This document shows positions 42,740-52,502 of a stretch of 64,000 bases of DNA, in pieces. This DNA is from an uncultured Clostridia bacterium. GTDB lineage: Bacteria; Bacillota; Clostridia; Oscillospirales; Acutalibacteraceae. The stretch covers positions 1 through 64,000 of the forward strand of contig CAMAZY010000009.1 in the NCBI GenBank assembly GCA_945863885.1, read 5' to 3'. The notes beneath the pieces were generated by a model. It had not been told where the DNA came from, did no database searches, and saw only the letters and a list, made by a program, of their open reading frames with translations. Within the stretch, counting starts at the first letter, position 1; the number at the start of each line of letters is the position of its first letter. Made by a program: the position numbers and the translations under genes.

Positions 42740-42904
42740 GTGTTATATGACAAAACGTCATGGAATTTTCCGGCAGATTTTTATCCGGCGAACAAAAAGA
42801 CGGCGCTCTTTTGCGAAAATATGACAAATTCCTTGTTGATTTTGTATAATTTTACCTGATAATTTTGTCAAACTTGTGCAGTCCTATAAAAAATCATTTT
42901 GTTG

Positions 42905-42933
42905 TTGACAATAACAAAATGTAATGCTATAAT
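42905..42933 (+). promoter_or_regulatory. promoter of the liv operon
   Basis: TTGACA (42905-42910), 17 bases, TATAAT (42928-42933): perfect consensus, about 80 bases before livJ. Confidence 0.85.
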
Positions 42934-43012
42934 TCTTTCAACATATTCGGAGACGATCGGTTCTCCTCAATATGAAAAAACAAATCTTTTAAAAAGAAAG
43001 GTTATGATTCCA

Positions 43013-44263
43013 ATGAGAAACATCAAAAAAGTTCTCGCTCTTGTGCTCGTAGCTGTTCTTTGCCTGTCCTGCTTCGCCGCTTGCAGCAAGTCGGGAAACA
43101 CCGACGCAACAACCGCAGCAGATGACAAGACAACAGTTGCCGACGAAACAACGGCCGCTGACAAAACAACCGCAGCCGGCGAGGAAACTCCCGCCGCATC
43201 GGGTACGTTCAAGATCGGTTCGATCGGACCGCTCACCGGCGAGGCCGCTATTTACGGTCAGGCTGTTATGAACGGCGCTCAGATCGCAGTTGAAGAGATC
43301 AACGCTAAGGGCGGCATCCAGCTCGAATTCCAGTCTCAGGACGACGTTTCCGACGCTGAAACTTCCGTAAACGCTTACAACAAGCTTGTTGACTGGGGTA
43401 TGCAGGTACTGATGGGCACCGTTACAACGACTCCCTGTATCGCAGTCGGCGCTCAGACCAACAAGGATCGTGTATTCACACTGACTCCGTCCGCTTCTTC
43501 CACTGACGTCATTGACGGCAAGGACAATGTTTTCCAGGTTTGCTTCACCGATCCGAACCAGGGTGTTGCTTCTGCTGATTACATCAGTGAAAATATTGCC
43601 GGTAAGAAGGTTGCCATCATCTATCGTAACGACGATGCTTATTCACAGGGCATTCATGACACCTTTGTTGCCGAAGCAAAAGAAAAGAACGTTGAAGTTG
43701 TTTATGAAGGCACCTTCACCAAGGATACCGCAACAGACTTCTCCGCTCAGCTTACCGGTGCTCAGTCTGCCGGTGCAGAAATCGTCTTCCTTCCGATTTA
43801 TTATCAACCCGCTTCTGTTATCCTGAAGCAGGCCGCTGATATGAACTACGCTCCGATCTTCTTCGGTGTTGACGGTATGGACGGTATTCTTACCATGGAA
43901 GGCTTTGACACAAAGCTTGCTGAAGGCGTTATGCTTCTGACTCCGTTCTCGGCTGACGCTGAAGACGAAGCAACTCAGAACTTTGTTGCCAAGTATAAAG
44001 AAAAGTATAAAGAGACTCCGAACCAGTTCGCCGCTGACGCTTACGATGCCATTTACATCATCGCTGAAGCACTCAACAAGGCCGGCTGCACAAGCGATAT
44101 GTCTGCTGCCGATATCTGTGAAAAGCTTGTTTCCGTTATGCCGACGATCACCTTTGACGGTATCACCGGTGCCGGCATGACATGGCAGGCAACAGGCGAG
44201 GTTTCCAAGGGACCGAGAGCTGTTGTTATTGAAAACGGCGTATATGTAACTCCGGGTAAATAA
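43013..44263 (+). CDS. livJ: branched-chain amino acid ABC transporter substrate-binding lipoprotein
   Basis: This 416-residue lipoprotein captures a branched-chain or similar amino acid outside the cell. The lipobox is LCLSCFAACSKSG with the cysteine near residue 24. A Thr/Ala linker follows, then the periplasmic-binding type I fold starting FKIGSIGPLTGEAAIYGQAV near 65, and FFGVDGMDGIL near 280. The ATG at 43013 and one at 43004 are both possible. Codon bias is strong, as in highly expressed genes. It leads a complete livJHMGF set. Confidence 0.95.
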   Translation: MRNIKKVLALVLVAVLCLSCFAACSKSGNTDATTAADDKTTVADETTAADKTTAAGEETPAASGTFKIGSIGPLTGEAAIYGQAVMNGAQIAVEEINAKGGIQLEFQSQDDVSDAETSVNAYNKLVDWGMQVLMGTVTTTPCIAVGAQTNKDRVFTLTPSASSTDVIDGKDNVFQVCFTDPNQGVASADYISENIAGKKVAIIYRNDDAYSQGIHDTFVAEAKEKNVEVVYEGTFTKDTATDFSAQLTGAQSAGAEIVFLPIYYQPASVILKQAADMNYAPIFFGVDGMDGILTMEGFDTKLAEGVMLLTPFSADAEDEATQNFVAKYKEKYKETPNQFAADAYDAIYIIAEALNKAGCTSDMSAADICEKLVSVMPTITFDGITGAGMTWQATGEVSKGPRAVVIENGVYVTPGK

Positions 44264-44286
44264 TTTTTCAGTCCTAAAATTATTAT

Positions 44287-44316
44287 CGGCTGTCGCAGCA
44301 TAGGTTACGACAGCCG
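44287..44316 (+). promoter_or_regulatory. intercistronic hairpin between livJ and livH
   Basis: CGGCTGTCG pairs perfectly with CGACAGCCG around twelve bases; no T-run follows. Such stems between a binding-protein gene and the membrane genes often stabilise the upstream message, so that more binding protein is made. Confidence 0.5.
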
Positions 44317-44403
44317 AAATCATTTCATCAGCGGATTCTTCGGTGCCGGCGATACGCTTTGCGGCACCGGAAATCCCGAAACAGAACAAGAGAGGTATCG
44401 TGT

Positions 44404-45276
44404 ATGGAATTTCTTTCCTATCTTATCAATGGTATCAGTCTCGGAAGTGTATATGCAATTATTGCCCTGGGCTACACAATGGTTTACGGTATAGCCAAAA
44501 TGCTGAACTTTGCGCACGGTGATGTCATCATGGTCGGCGGTTATATTTCTTTCAGCGTGATGTCCTATCTGAATCTTCCGGGCTGGCTCTCGGTTATCAT
44601 TTCCGTTGTTGTCTGTACGATACTCGGTATCGTAATCGAAGGCCTTGCATATAAACCGCTTCGTACGGCGGGCTCGCTTGCGGTATTGATAACCGCTATC
44701 GGCGTTTCGTATTTTCTTCAGAATGCCGCCCTTCTTATCTGGGGCGCAACGCCGAAGGTATATCGGTCGCTCGTCAGCGGCACGATGAAAATCGGCAGTC
44801 TTTCTATTTCTTATATTTCAATTATTACTATTATCACCTGCCTTATTGTGATGGTGGGTCTGACGCTCTTTACGTCAAAAAGCAAAACCGGAAAAGCGAT
44901 GCGTGCCTGCTCGGAGGATAAGGGCGCCGCACAGCTGATGGGCATCAATGTCAACAGAACGATTTCCATCACCTTCGCCATCGGTTCGGCTTTGGCGGCA
45001 ATCGCCGGTGTTCTTCTTTGCTCGGCGTATCCGACGCTGACACCGACAACGGGCGCTATGCCGGGTATCAAGGCGTTCACGGCGGCGGTATTCGGCGGTA
45101 TCGGTTCGATTCCGGGCGCTCTGATCGGCGGTCTGCTTCTCGGTATCATCGAGCTGTTTGCCAAAGCGTACATTTCGACGCAGCTTTCCAACTCCATTGT
45201 TTTTGCGGTGCTGATTATCGTACTGCTTGTTCGTCCTGCCGGACTTTTGGGCAAGAATGTTCAGGAAAAGGTGTGA
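44404..45276 (+). CDS. livH: branched-chain amino acid ABC transporter permease LivH
   Basis: This 290-residue inner-membrane permease has about eight helices. Family blocks are INGISLGSVYAIIALGYTMVY near the start, MLNFAHGDVIMVGGY near 37, MRACSEDKGAAQLMGIN near 170 (contact with the ATPase) and GGIGSIPGALIGGLLLGI near 240. The ATG at 44404 follows AGAGAGG. livM follows after nine bases. Confidence 0.95.
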   Translation: MEFLSYLINGISLGSVYAIIALGYTMVYGIAKMLNFAHGDVIMVGGYISFSVMSYLNLPGWLSVIISVVVCTILGIVIEGLAYKPLRTAGSLAVLITAIGVSYFLQNAALLIWGATPKVYRSLVSGTMKIGSLSISYISIITIITCLIVMVGLTLFTSKSKTGKAMRACSEDKGAAQLMGINVNRTISITFAIGSALAAIAGVLLCSAYPTLTPTTGAMPGIKAFTAAVFGGIGSIPGALIGGLLLGIIELFAKAYISTQLSNSIVFAVLIIVLLVRPAGLLGKNVQEKV

Positions 45277-45285
45277 GGTGAGCGT

Positions 45286-46365
45286 ATGAAAAAGTTAAGT
45301 TCCATAAAAGGCACCACAAAGAAAAACGGATTCACCTATGCCTTGGTTATCGTAGCCTTTGCGGTTGTTTCTCTGCTCAATGCCAACGGCGTGCTCAGCC
45401 GTTCGGCTCAGGGTCTTCTCGTTCCCGCCTGCTGTTATATCGTCATGGCGCTTTCGTTGAATCTGACCGTCGGTGTGCTGGGCGACCTGAGCCTCGGTCA
45501 TGCCGGCTTTATGAGCGTCGGCGCTTTCTCGGGCATTGTCGCTTCCATGAGTCTGGCAGACGCAATTCCCAATACGGTTGTCCGTATGGCTTTGGCAATT
45601 GTGGTCGGCGCCTTGTTTGCGGCTGTTGCCGGCTTTCTTATCGGTATCCCCGTTTTACGGCTTCGCGGTGACTATCTTGCGATCGTCACGCTGGCTTTCG
45701 GTGAAATCATTAAGGATATTATCACTTGCCTGATCGTCGGTCACGACAAAAACGGGATCCACATTCTCTTTAATGTCAAAGGCAATAAAAGCGTTGCCGA
45801 TCTGAACCTTGCCGAGGGCGGTCAGGTTATTATCAAAGGTGCACAGGGAGCAACCGGCACCCAGACAATTGCCACGTTCACAGCCGGCTTTGTTCTTATT
45901 ATTATAACCCTTTTCATTATTCTGAATCTTGTCAACAGCCGTACCGGACGTGCGGTGCTTGCTGTCCGGGATAACCGGATCGCCGCCGAGTCGGTCGGTA
46001 TCAATGTTACAAAATACAAGATGATCGTCTTTGTCATCTCCTCCGCTCTTGCCGGTGCGGCCGGTGCGTTATACGGCATGAATTATTCAAGCCTTGTTGC
46101 GTCCAAGTTTGACTTCAATACGTCGATTCTCGTCCTCGTATTCGTTGTTCTCGGCGGACTCGGAAATATGACCGGTTCGATCATTGCGGCCACCATTCTT
46201 TATGTTCTTCCGGAAGCACTGCGTGAATTTTCGGATTACCGTATGCTGATTTACGCAATCGTTCTGATTCTGGTTATGGTGGCGACGAACGACCCGAAAA
46301 TCAAGGCTCTCTTCGGGAAGATCCTTCCCCACCGTAAGAAGAAAGGAGGCGCCGTAAATGAGTAA
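45286..46365 (+). CDS. livM: branched-chain amino acid ABC transporter permease LivM
   Basis: This 359-residue permease has about ten helices. Typical blocks are NLTVGVLGDLSLGHAGFMSV near residue 60, LRGDYLAIVTLAFGEI near 125, VRDNRIAAESVGINVTKYK near 225 and LGGLGNMTGSIIAATILYVL near 285. It has a slightly longer central insertion than short LivM proteins. Its end overlaps livG by eight bases. Confidence 0.95.
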   Translation: MKKLSSIKGTTKKNGFTYALVIVAFAVVSLLNANGVLSRSAQGLLVPACCYIVMALSLNLTVGVLGDLSLGHAGFMSVGAFSGIVASMSLADAIPNTVVRMALAIVVGALFAAVAGFLIGIPVLRLRGDYLAIVTLAFGEIIKDIITCLIVGHDKNGIHILFNVKGNKSVADLNLAEGGQVIIKGAQGATGTQTIATFTAGFVLIIITLFIILNLVNSRTGRAVLAVRDNRIAAESVGINVTKYKMIVFVISSALAGAAGALYGMNYSSLVASKFDFNTSILVLVFVVLGGLGNMTGSIIAATILYVLPEALREFSDYRMLIYAIVLILVMVATNDPKIKALFGKILPHRKKKGGAVNE

Positions 46366-47212
46366 ACATCAAAAGGACAAAATGGTTCCCCTTCCGAGCG
46401 ACGCCATTATCCCCGAGCGGGATATCGATTCGATGCCCGTTCTCGAATGCCGCCACCTTGGGATTGAATTCGGCGGTTTAAAAGCGGTTGACGATCTGAA
46501 CTTTACTATCGGAAAGACCGAAATCGCCGGCCTTATCGGCCCGAACGGCGCCGGAAAAACAACGGTGTTCAACCTTCTGACCAAGGTTTATACGCCCACG
46601 ACCGGTACCATTCTTCTCAACGGTGTCGACACATCGGGCAAAAACACCGTCCAGATCAATAAAATGGGCATTGCCCGTACGTTCCAGAATATCCGTCTTT
46701 TTTCAAGCCTGAGCGTGGAGGACAACGTAAAAATCGGCCTGCACAATCATGAGCGCTACTCGACGGCTTCGGGCATTTTGCGCCTGCCGTCCTATTGGAA
46801 GAAAGAAAAGGCCGCTCATGAGCGTGCCCTCGAGCTGCTTTCGCTTTTCGATATGCAGGATATGGCGGACTACAAGGCCGGTTCCTTGCCCTACGGTGCG
46901 CAAAGACGGCTCGAAATTGTCCGTGCGCTTGCGACCGACCCGCGTCTGTTGCTGCTTGATGAGCCGGCGGCGGGCATGAATCCGGCGGAAACGGAAGAGC
47001 TGATGGAAAACATCGTAAAAATCCGGGATACGTTCCATATCGCCGTGCTTCTGATTGAGCACGATATGAATCTTGTTATGGGTATTTGCGAGGGTATCTG
47101 CGTTCTCAACTTCGGAAAAATCATTGCGAAAGGTACACCGGAAGAAATCCAGGCCAATCCTGCGGTTATTGAGGCGTATCTTGGCAACAAGAAGGAGGAC
47201 AAAGATGCTTAA
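46358..47212 (+). CDS. livG: branched-chain amino acid ABC transporter ATPase LivG
   Basis: This 284-residue ATPase has Walker A LIGPNGAGKTTVFN near residue 62, the LivG-specific GIARTFQNIRLFSSLS near 105, a signature loop reading LPYGAQRRLEIVRALA near 182, Walker B LLLLDEPAAGMNP and LLIEHDMNLVM with the switch histidine. About 25 extra residues precede the usual start. The signature LSGG is replaced by LPYG, which is common in LivG. Confidence 0.95.
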   Translation: MSKHQKDKMVPLPSDAIIPERDIDSMPVLECRHLGIEFGGLKAVDDLNFTIGKTEIAGLIGPNGAGKTTVFNLLTKVYTPTTGTILLNGVDTSGKNTVQINKMGIARTFQNIRLFSSLSVEDNVKIGLHNHERYSTASGILRLPSYWKKEKAAHERALELLSLFDMQDMADYKAGSLPYGAQRRLEIVRALATDPRLLLLDEPAAGMNPAETEELMENIVKIRDTFHIAVLLIEHDMNLVMGICEGICVLNFGKIIAKGTPEEIQANPAVIEAYLGNKKEDKDA

Positions 47213-47906
47213 GGTAGAAAATATCAATGTTTACTACGGCAGCATTCATGCCGTCAAGGACATTTCGTTTGAAGTCAATGAGGGCGAAATCGTAACGCTT
47301 ATCGGTGCGAACGGCGCCGGCAAAAGCACAACGCTTCAGACGGTTTCGGGTCTGCTTCGCTCCAAGACCGGCTCCATCAAATTCCTCGGCGAAGAAATCA
47401 GTGCTGTTTTACCGCACAAAATTGTCACAAAAGGCATTGCCCAGGTTCCGGAGGGCAGACGGGTGTTTTTACAGATGACCGTCGAAGAAAATCTTCAGAT
47501 GGGGGCGTATACCCGCCCGTCTTCGGAATACGCCGACAGTATCGCCGATGTTTATGAGCGCTTCCCGAGGCTTTCGGAACGTCGTAAGCAGGTAGCCGGT
47601 ACGCTGTCCGGCGGTGAACAGCAGATGCTTGCCATGGGGCGTGCACTGATGTCAAAGCCCAGACTGCTGATGCTTGACGAGCCGTCAATGGGTCTTGCTC
47701 CGATTTTAGTTGAGCAGATTTTTGAAATCATCGAAGAGCTTCACAAGGCCGGCACGACGATTCTCCTTGTTGAACAGAACGCACAGATGGCCTTATCCAT
47801 CGCCGACCGTGCCTACGTTCTCGAAAACGGCAAGATCTCGCTGACCGGAACGGGCGCGGAGCTGATGCAAAGCGAAGACATCAAGAAAGCTTACCTCGGC
47901 GGCTGA
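47205..47906 (+). CDS. livF: branched-chain amino acid ABC transporter ATPase LivF
   Basis: This 233-residue ATPase has Walker A LIGANGAGKSTTLQ near residue 33, the LivF block QVPEGRRVFLQMTVEENLQM near 85, the signature LSGGEQQMLAMGRALM near 135 and Walker B LLMLDEPSMGLAP. The ATG lies behind AAGGAGG and overlaps the livG end by eight bases. It is the last gene of the operon. Confidence 0.96.
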   Translation: MLKVENINVYYGSIHAVKDISFEVNEGEIVTLIGANGAGKSTTLQTVSGLLRSKTGSIKFLGEEISAVLPHKIVTKGIAQVPEGRRVFLQMTVEENLQMGAYTRPSSEYADSIADVYERFPRLSERRKQVAGTLSGGEQQMLAMGRALMSKPRLLMLDEPSMGLAPILVEQIFEIIEELHKAGTTILLVEQNAQMALSIADRAYVLENGKISLTGTGAELMQSEDIKKAYLGG

Positions 47907-47927
47907 TAACCGGAACAATTCAAAATT

Positions 47928-47972
47928 AAGGCTTGCTTCTTACGGGTCAACCGGGGAGGCAGGCCTTTTTTC
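47928..47972 (+). terminator. terminator of the liv operon
   Basis: AAGGCTTGCTTC pairs with GAGGCAGGCCTT (12 pairs, two wobble) and is followed by TTTT. It lies 21 bases after the livF stop. Confidence 0.8.
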
Positions 47973-48119
47973 GGTTTGTGTACCGGGCAAGGCGTGTTCC
48001 GATACGGAAATAAGGAAAAATTACCAACTTTTTTTGACAAAGAAATCAATATTTTCGCTATTTGTATATTTACAACTTGCCTTTCAAGTGTTAAAATATA
48101 AAATGTTGGTTTGTGTAAT

Positions 48120-48395
48120 TAGGGTGATCCATATAATCCGAATCCGCCTGAAAGAGCGTATTTCCAAGTCTTTTCGGCGATTCAGACTTGAAAGACGGCA
48201 GTCTGTCTGCGTCTTCATCATCCGAAAATCCAATGGAAATACGCTCTTTCAGGTCAAAGATTTTTTATCCGGCGGATTTTTGTTCAGTCAAGGCACAAAG
48301 CGCAGGGAATCCTTTCGGATTTCCGAGCATTTTAACGATGAATGAGCGAAAATCCGCCAAATAAAAAACGGGTTCGGATTATATGGCTCACCCTA
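48120..48395. mobile_element. 276-bp miniature inverted-repeat element before the PFOR gene
   Basis: The ends are TAGGGTGATCCATATAATCC on the left and the complement of GTAGGGTGAGCCATATAATC on the right: 23 bases with one or two differences, flanked by TA, as for TA-targeting elements of the mariner/IS630 kind. Inside is a second inverted pair: CCTGAAAGAGCGTATTTCCA (48147-48166) and TGGAAATACGCTCTTTCAGG. No transposase frame is present. It ends 28 bases before the start codon of the next gene. Confidence 0.75.
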
Positions 48396-48423
48396 CACTC
48401 AAAAATACAAGGAGGATCATCCA

Positions 48424-51400
48424 ATGGCAAGAAAAACCAAAACCATGGACGGTAACAACGCCGCCGCGCATGTATCCTATGCGTTTACGGAAGTTGCTGC
48501 CATCTATCCCATCACTCCCTCGTCCGTCATGGCTGAGGTCACCGATGTTATGTCCGCAAAAGACACCAAGAACCTTTTCGGTCAGAACGTAAAGGTTACC
48601 GAAATGCAGTCCGAGGCCGGCGCCGCAGGTGCTGTTCACGGCTCACTTGCAGCCGGTGCGCTTACGACGACCTACACCGCTTCTCAGGGTCTTCTTCTTA
48701 TGATCCCGAATATGTACAAAATCGCCGGTGAGCTTCTTCCGAACGTTATTCACGTTTCCGCCCGCTGCGTATCGAGCCACGCTCTGAACATTTTCGGTGA
48801 CCATTCCGATATTTACGCCTGCCGTCAGACCGGTTATGCGATGCTTTGCTCAAGCAACGTTCAGGAGGTTATGGACCTCGGTGCTGTTGCTCACCTTTCC
48901 ACCATCAAGGGTCGTGTTCCGTTCCTGCACTTCTTCGACGGCTTCCGTACTTCCCACGAAATCCAGAAGATTCAGGTCTGGGATTATAAAGACCTTGCCG
49001 ATATGCTTGACTGGGACGCAGTCAACGCTTACCGCCGCCGTTCGCTCAACCCTGAGCACCCGGTACTCAGAGGCTCGGCGCAGAACCCCGACATCTTCTT
49101 CCAGGCTCGTGAGGCCTGCAACAAGTATTATGACGATATCGTCGGCATCACCGAGGACTACATGAATCAGGTCAATGCCAAGATCGGTACCGACTACAAG
49201 CTCTTCAACTACTACGGCGCTCCCGATGCCGAAAAGGTTATCGTTGCCATGGGCTCTGTCTGCGACACGATCGAAGAGACCATCGACTATCTTGCTTCAA
49301 AGGGCGAAAAGGTCGGTCTTATCAAGGTTCGTCTTTACAGACCCTTCTCCGTCAAGCATCTTCTTGACGTGATGCCGGATACCGTGAAGAGCATTTCTGT
49401 TCTTGACAGAACCAAGGAGCCCGGCTCTCTCGGCGAGCCTCTCTTCCTTGACGTTGTTGCCGCTCTTCGTGATTCGAAGTTTGCGAATGTACCCGTTTAC
49501 GGCGGACGCTACGGTCTCGGCTCAAAGGACACCAACCCCTCTCACATTATCTCTGTATACCGCAACATGGAGTCTGCTTCTCCGAAGAAGACCTTCACCG
49601 TTGCCATCGAGGACGACGTAACCGGACTTTCTCTTCCTGTTTCGGAAGTTCCGAACACCACCCCGGCCGGCACACACTGCTGTAAGTTCTGGGGTCTCGG
49701 CGCTGACGGTACGGTAGGTGCCAACAAGAACTCCATCAAGATCATCGGCGACAACACCGATATGTACGCACAGGGCTACTTCTCCTACGACTCGAAGAAG
49801 TCCGGCGGTATCACCGTTTCTCACCTTCGTTTCGGTGAAACCCCGATCAAGTCCACTTACCTGATCAATAAGGCAAACTTCGTCGCTTGCCACAATCCCT
49901 CCTATGTCAACAAATATCCGATGGTTCAGGACCTTGTTCCGGGCGGTACGTTCCTTCTCAACTGCTCCTGGGATCTTGCAGGTCTTGAAGAAAATCTTCC
50001 CGGCTCGATGAAAAAGTACATCGCCGAGAACGATATCCAGCTTTATACCATCGACGCTACCCACATCGCAAAAGAGCTCGGACTCGGCGGTCGTGTCAAC
50101 ACGATTCTTCAGTCCGCTTTCTTCGGTCTTTCGAAGATCATTCCGGCTGACAAGGCAGTTGAGCTGATGAAAGAAGCTGCAACCAAGTCTTACAGCAAGA
50201 AGGGTATGGACATCGTTGAGCTTAACCACAGAGCCATCGAAAAAGGTATCGACGGCGTTGTCAAGGTTGACGTTCCGGCTTCGTGGAAAGACGCTGAAAT
50301 TGAAACCAAGGTTGTTGAAGTCAAGACAAACAGACCCGAAATGAAGAAGTTCGTTGAAGAAATCCTTGAACCGACTTCGGCTCAGCTCGGTGACACGCTT
50401 CCGGTTTCCACCTTTGTCGAGGGTGCCGACGGTACCTTCCCGCAGGGCTCGGCTGCTTTCGAAAAGAGAGGCATCGCCGTTGACGTTCCGACCTGGCTTC
50501 CCGAAAACTGCATTCAGTGCGGTATCTGCTCTTATGTCTGCCCGCACGCTGTTATCCGTCCGTTCGCTCTGACCGATGACGAGCTTGCCGCCGCTCCCGA
50601 GGGCACAAAGGCTGCCCCGATGACCGGCATGCCGGGCTACAACTTCGCTATGGGCATCTCCGTCATGGACTGCACAGGCTGTAAGTCCTGCGTCAATGTC
50701 TGCCCGGGCAAGAAGGGCAACAAGGCTCTTGTTCCCAACGAGCTTGCTACGCAGAAAGCCGAACAGGCGAAATTCGACTATCTCTACTCTCTTGACGAGA
50801 AGCCCGAGGTTCTTGAAAAATTCAAGGATTCAACCGTAAAGGGCTCTCAGTTCAGAGTTCCGCTTCTTGAGTTCTCCGGTGCCTGCGCAGGCTGCGGTGA
50901 AACGCCGTATGCAAAGCTTGCCACACAGCTGTTCGGCGACAGAATGTATATCGCCAACGCTACCGGTTGTTCGTCCATCTGGGGCGGCAGCGCACCGAGC
51001 ACACCGTACACCATCAATAAGAAGGGTCACGGCCCGGCTTGGTCGAACTCTCTGTTCGAGGACAACGCTGAGTTCGGTTACGGCATGCTGTTAGCTCAGA
51101 TCGCTATCCGTGACAGACTCGCTGAAAAGGTTCAGCTTATTGCCGACAACTGCCCGGACGAAGCAGTCGCTTCTGCCGCAAAGGCATGGCTTGACACCAA
51201 GGAGAACGGCGCAGAAAACGGTAAGGCTTCCGAAGAGCTTATCGCTGTTCTTAAGGCGAATGAACTGAACTGCTGTGAAGCAGGAGCAGCCGCAAGAAAA
51301 GAAATTCTTGAGGACGCCGACTACCTTGCCAAGAAGTCACAGTGGATTCTCGGCGGTGACGGCTGGGCATACGACATCGGCTTCGGCGGTCTTGACCACG

Positions 51401-51999
51401 TTTTAGCTTCTCATCAGAACGTAAACGTTCTTGTCTTCGACACCGAGGTTTACTCCAACACTGGCGGACAGGCTTCGAAGTCCACTCCGACCGGTGCAGT
51501 TGCGCAGTTCGCAGCCGCCGGTAAGGAAGTCAAGAAGAAGGATCTTGCTCAGATTGCCATGAGCTACGGCTATGTATACGTCGCTCAGGTTGCGATGGGT
51601 GCCGACTATAACCAGTGCCTCAAGGCGTTCAAGGAAGCCGAAAGCTATGACGGTCCGTCCATCATTATCGCTTACGCTCCGTGTATCAACCACGGCATCA
51701 AGGGCGGTATGGGTATCAGCATGACCGAAGAAAAGAAGGCGGTTGCCTGCGGTTACTGGTACAACTTCCGCTTCGATCCGAGACTTGAAAAAGAGGGTAA
51801 GAATCCGTTCACCCTTGACAGCAAGGAGCCGACCGAGGAATACCTTGCCTTCATCAAGAACGAAGCCCGTTATTCAAGACTTATGCGTGAGTTCCCCGAC
51901 AGAGCCGAAAAGCTCTACGCAGAAAGCGCACAGTTCGCCAAGGAGAAGTACGAGCACCTCAAGAAGCTTCAGTCAATGTACGCTCCCGACGCTGAATAA
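48424..51999 (+). CDS. nifJ: pyruvate:ferredoxin (flavodoxin) oxidoreductase
   Basis: This central enzyme of anaerobic metabolism oxidises pyruvate to acetyl-CoA and CO2 and reduces ferredoxin. It is a single-chain homodimer form of 1191 residues. It starts with the pyrimidine domain (NNAAAHVSYAFTEVAAIYPI), then two 4Fe-4S clusters in CIQCGICSYVCPHA near residue 698 and CTGCKSCVNVCPG near 754. The TPP-binding end has GACAGCGETPYAKL near 820, GGDGWAYDIGFGGLDH near 976 and DTEVYSNTGGQASKS. AAGGAGG precedes the ATG. Strong codon bias indicates high expression. A possible TTGCCT-16-TAAAAT promoter lies at 48077-48104, before the miniature element. Confidence 0.97.
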   Translation: MARKTKTMDGNNAAAHVSYAFTEVAAIYPITPSSVMAEVTDVMSAKDTKNLFGQNVKVTEMQSEAGAAGAVHGSLAAGALTTTYTASQGLLLMIPNMYKIAGELLPNVIHVSARCVSSHALNIFGDHSDIYACRQTGYAMLCSSNVQEVMDLGAVAHLSTIKGRVPFLHFFDGFRTSHEIQKIQVWDYKDLADMLDWDAVNAYRRRSLNPEHPVLRGSAQNPDIFFQAREACNKYYDDIVGITEDYMNQVNAKIGTDYKLFNYYGAPDAEKVIVAMGSVCDTIEETIDYLASKGEKVGLIKVRLYRPFSVKHLLDVMPDTVKSISVLDRTKEPGSLGEPLFLDVVAALRDSKFANVPVYGGRYGLGSKDTNPSHIISVYRNMESASPKKTFTVAIEDDVTGLSLPVSEVPNTTPAGTHCCKFWGLGADGTVGANKNSIKIIGDNTDMYAQGYFSYDSKKSGGITVSHLRFGETPIKSTYLINKANFVACHNPSYVNKYPMVQDLVPGGTFLLNCSWDLAGLEENLPGSMKKYIAENDIQLYTIDATHIAKELGLGGRVNTILQSAFFGLSKIIPADKAVELMKEAATKSYSKKGMDIVELNHRAIEKGIDGVVKVDVPASWKDAEIETKVVEVKTNRPEMKKFVEEILEPTSAQLGDTLPVSTFVEGADGTFPQGSAAFEKRGIAVDVPTWLPENCIQCGICSYVCPHAVIRPFALTDDELAAAPEGTKAAPMTGMPGYNFAMGISVMDCTGCKSCVNVCPGKKGNKALVPNELATQKAEQAKFDYLYSLDEKPEVLEKFKDSTVKGSQFRVPLLEFSGACAGCGETPYAKLATQLFGDRMYIANATGCSSIWGGSAPSTPYTINKKGHGPAWSNSLFEDNAEFGYGMLLAQIAIRDRLAEKVQLIADNCPDEAVASAAKAWLDTKENGAENGKASEELIAVLKANELNCCEAGAAARKEILEDADYLAKKSQWILGGDGWAYDIGFGGLDHVLASHQNVNVLVFDTEVYSNTGGQASKSTPTGAVAQFAAAGKEVKKKDLAQIAMSYGYVYVAQVAMGADYNQCLKAFKEAESYDGPSIIIAYAPCINHGIKGGMGISMTEEKKAVACGYWYNFRFDPRLEKEGKNPFTLDSKEPTEEYLAFIKNEARYSRLMREFPDRAEKLYAESAQFAKEKYEHLKKLQSMYAPDAE

Positions 52000-52030
52000 T
52001 TTAAAAGTTTCCGCTTGACGGATCAACAAA

Positions 52031-52064
52031 GCCGCCGCAGACAGTAGTCTGCGGCGGCAGTTTA
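52031..52064 (+). terminator. terminator of nifJ
   Basis: GCCGCCGCAGAC pairs perfectly with GTCTGCGGCGGC around AGTA, followed by AGTTTATT, 31 bases after the stop codon. Confidence 0.85.
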
Positions 52065-52132
52065 TTGTGTAAAAAGGTTTTCTCATTAAAAGGGATTACG
52101 TCTCTTACGCAGGATTTCAGCTTTTTCTGCGG

Positions 52133-52348
52133 CTATTCTCCGATATACTCAAAGCGCCGAAAGCTTTTTCCGTCCCGTTCAACCGTCTCGTTCCACATGG
52201 AAGCCGGACGCACCCAAAGTCCGCCCTCACCGTAAAGCGCACGGTAGACAACATATTCTTCCAATGTTTCGCTGTGTTTTCCGACACCTATGACTTCATA
52301 TTCGCCGCCCTTGAAGTGGCGGTATTTTCCAGGCTTAATGTTTGGCAT
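52133..52348 (-). CDS. DUF1653 domain protein
   Basis: This 71-residue protein has the DUF1653 pattern: IKPGKYRHFKGGEYEVIG at the start, LEEYVVYRALYGEGGLWVRP in the middle and a last RFEYIGE. It folds as a small beta barrel; the function is unknown. AAAGGA lies ten bases before the ATG at 52348; the frame opens nine codons further up, but without a ribosome site. Confidence 0.85.
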   Translation of the reverse strand: MPNIKPGKYRHFKGGEYEVIGVGKHSETLEEYVVYRALYGEGGLWVRPASMWNETVERDGKSFRRFEYIGE

Positions 52349-52502
52349 GGCTTGACCGTCCTTTCCGAAAACCAAAGAAAATCATGAACCGACATACGGG
52401 GCGTGCCCTCGGTAAATTTTCTGTATTGTTTTCATTCGTGTTTTTTATCGAAAGCTGTTTACCGACTTTTCTTTGCCTCAAAGGTAAAAAACGACGCTTT
52501 TG

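Noticed and set aside
49522-50547. 341-codon open frame opposite nifJ
   Set aside because: It is a shadow of the strongly codon-biased pyruvate:ferredoxin oxidoreductase gene and shows no recognisable motif.
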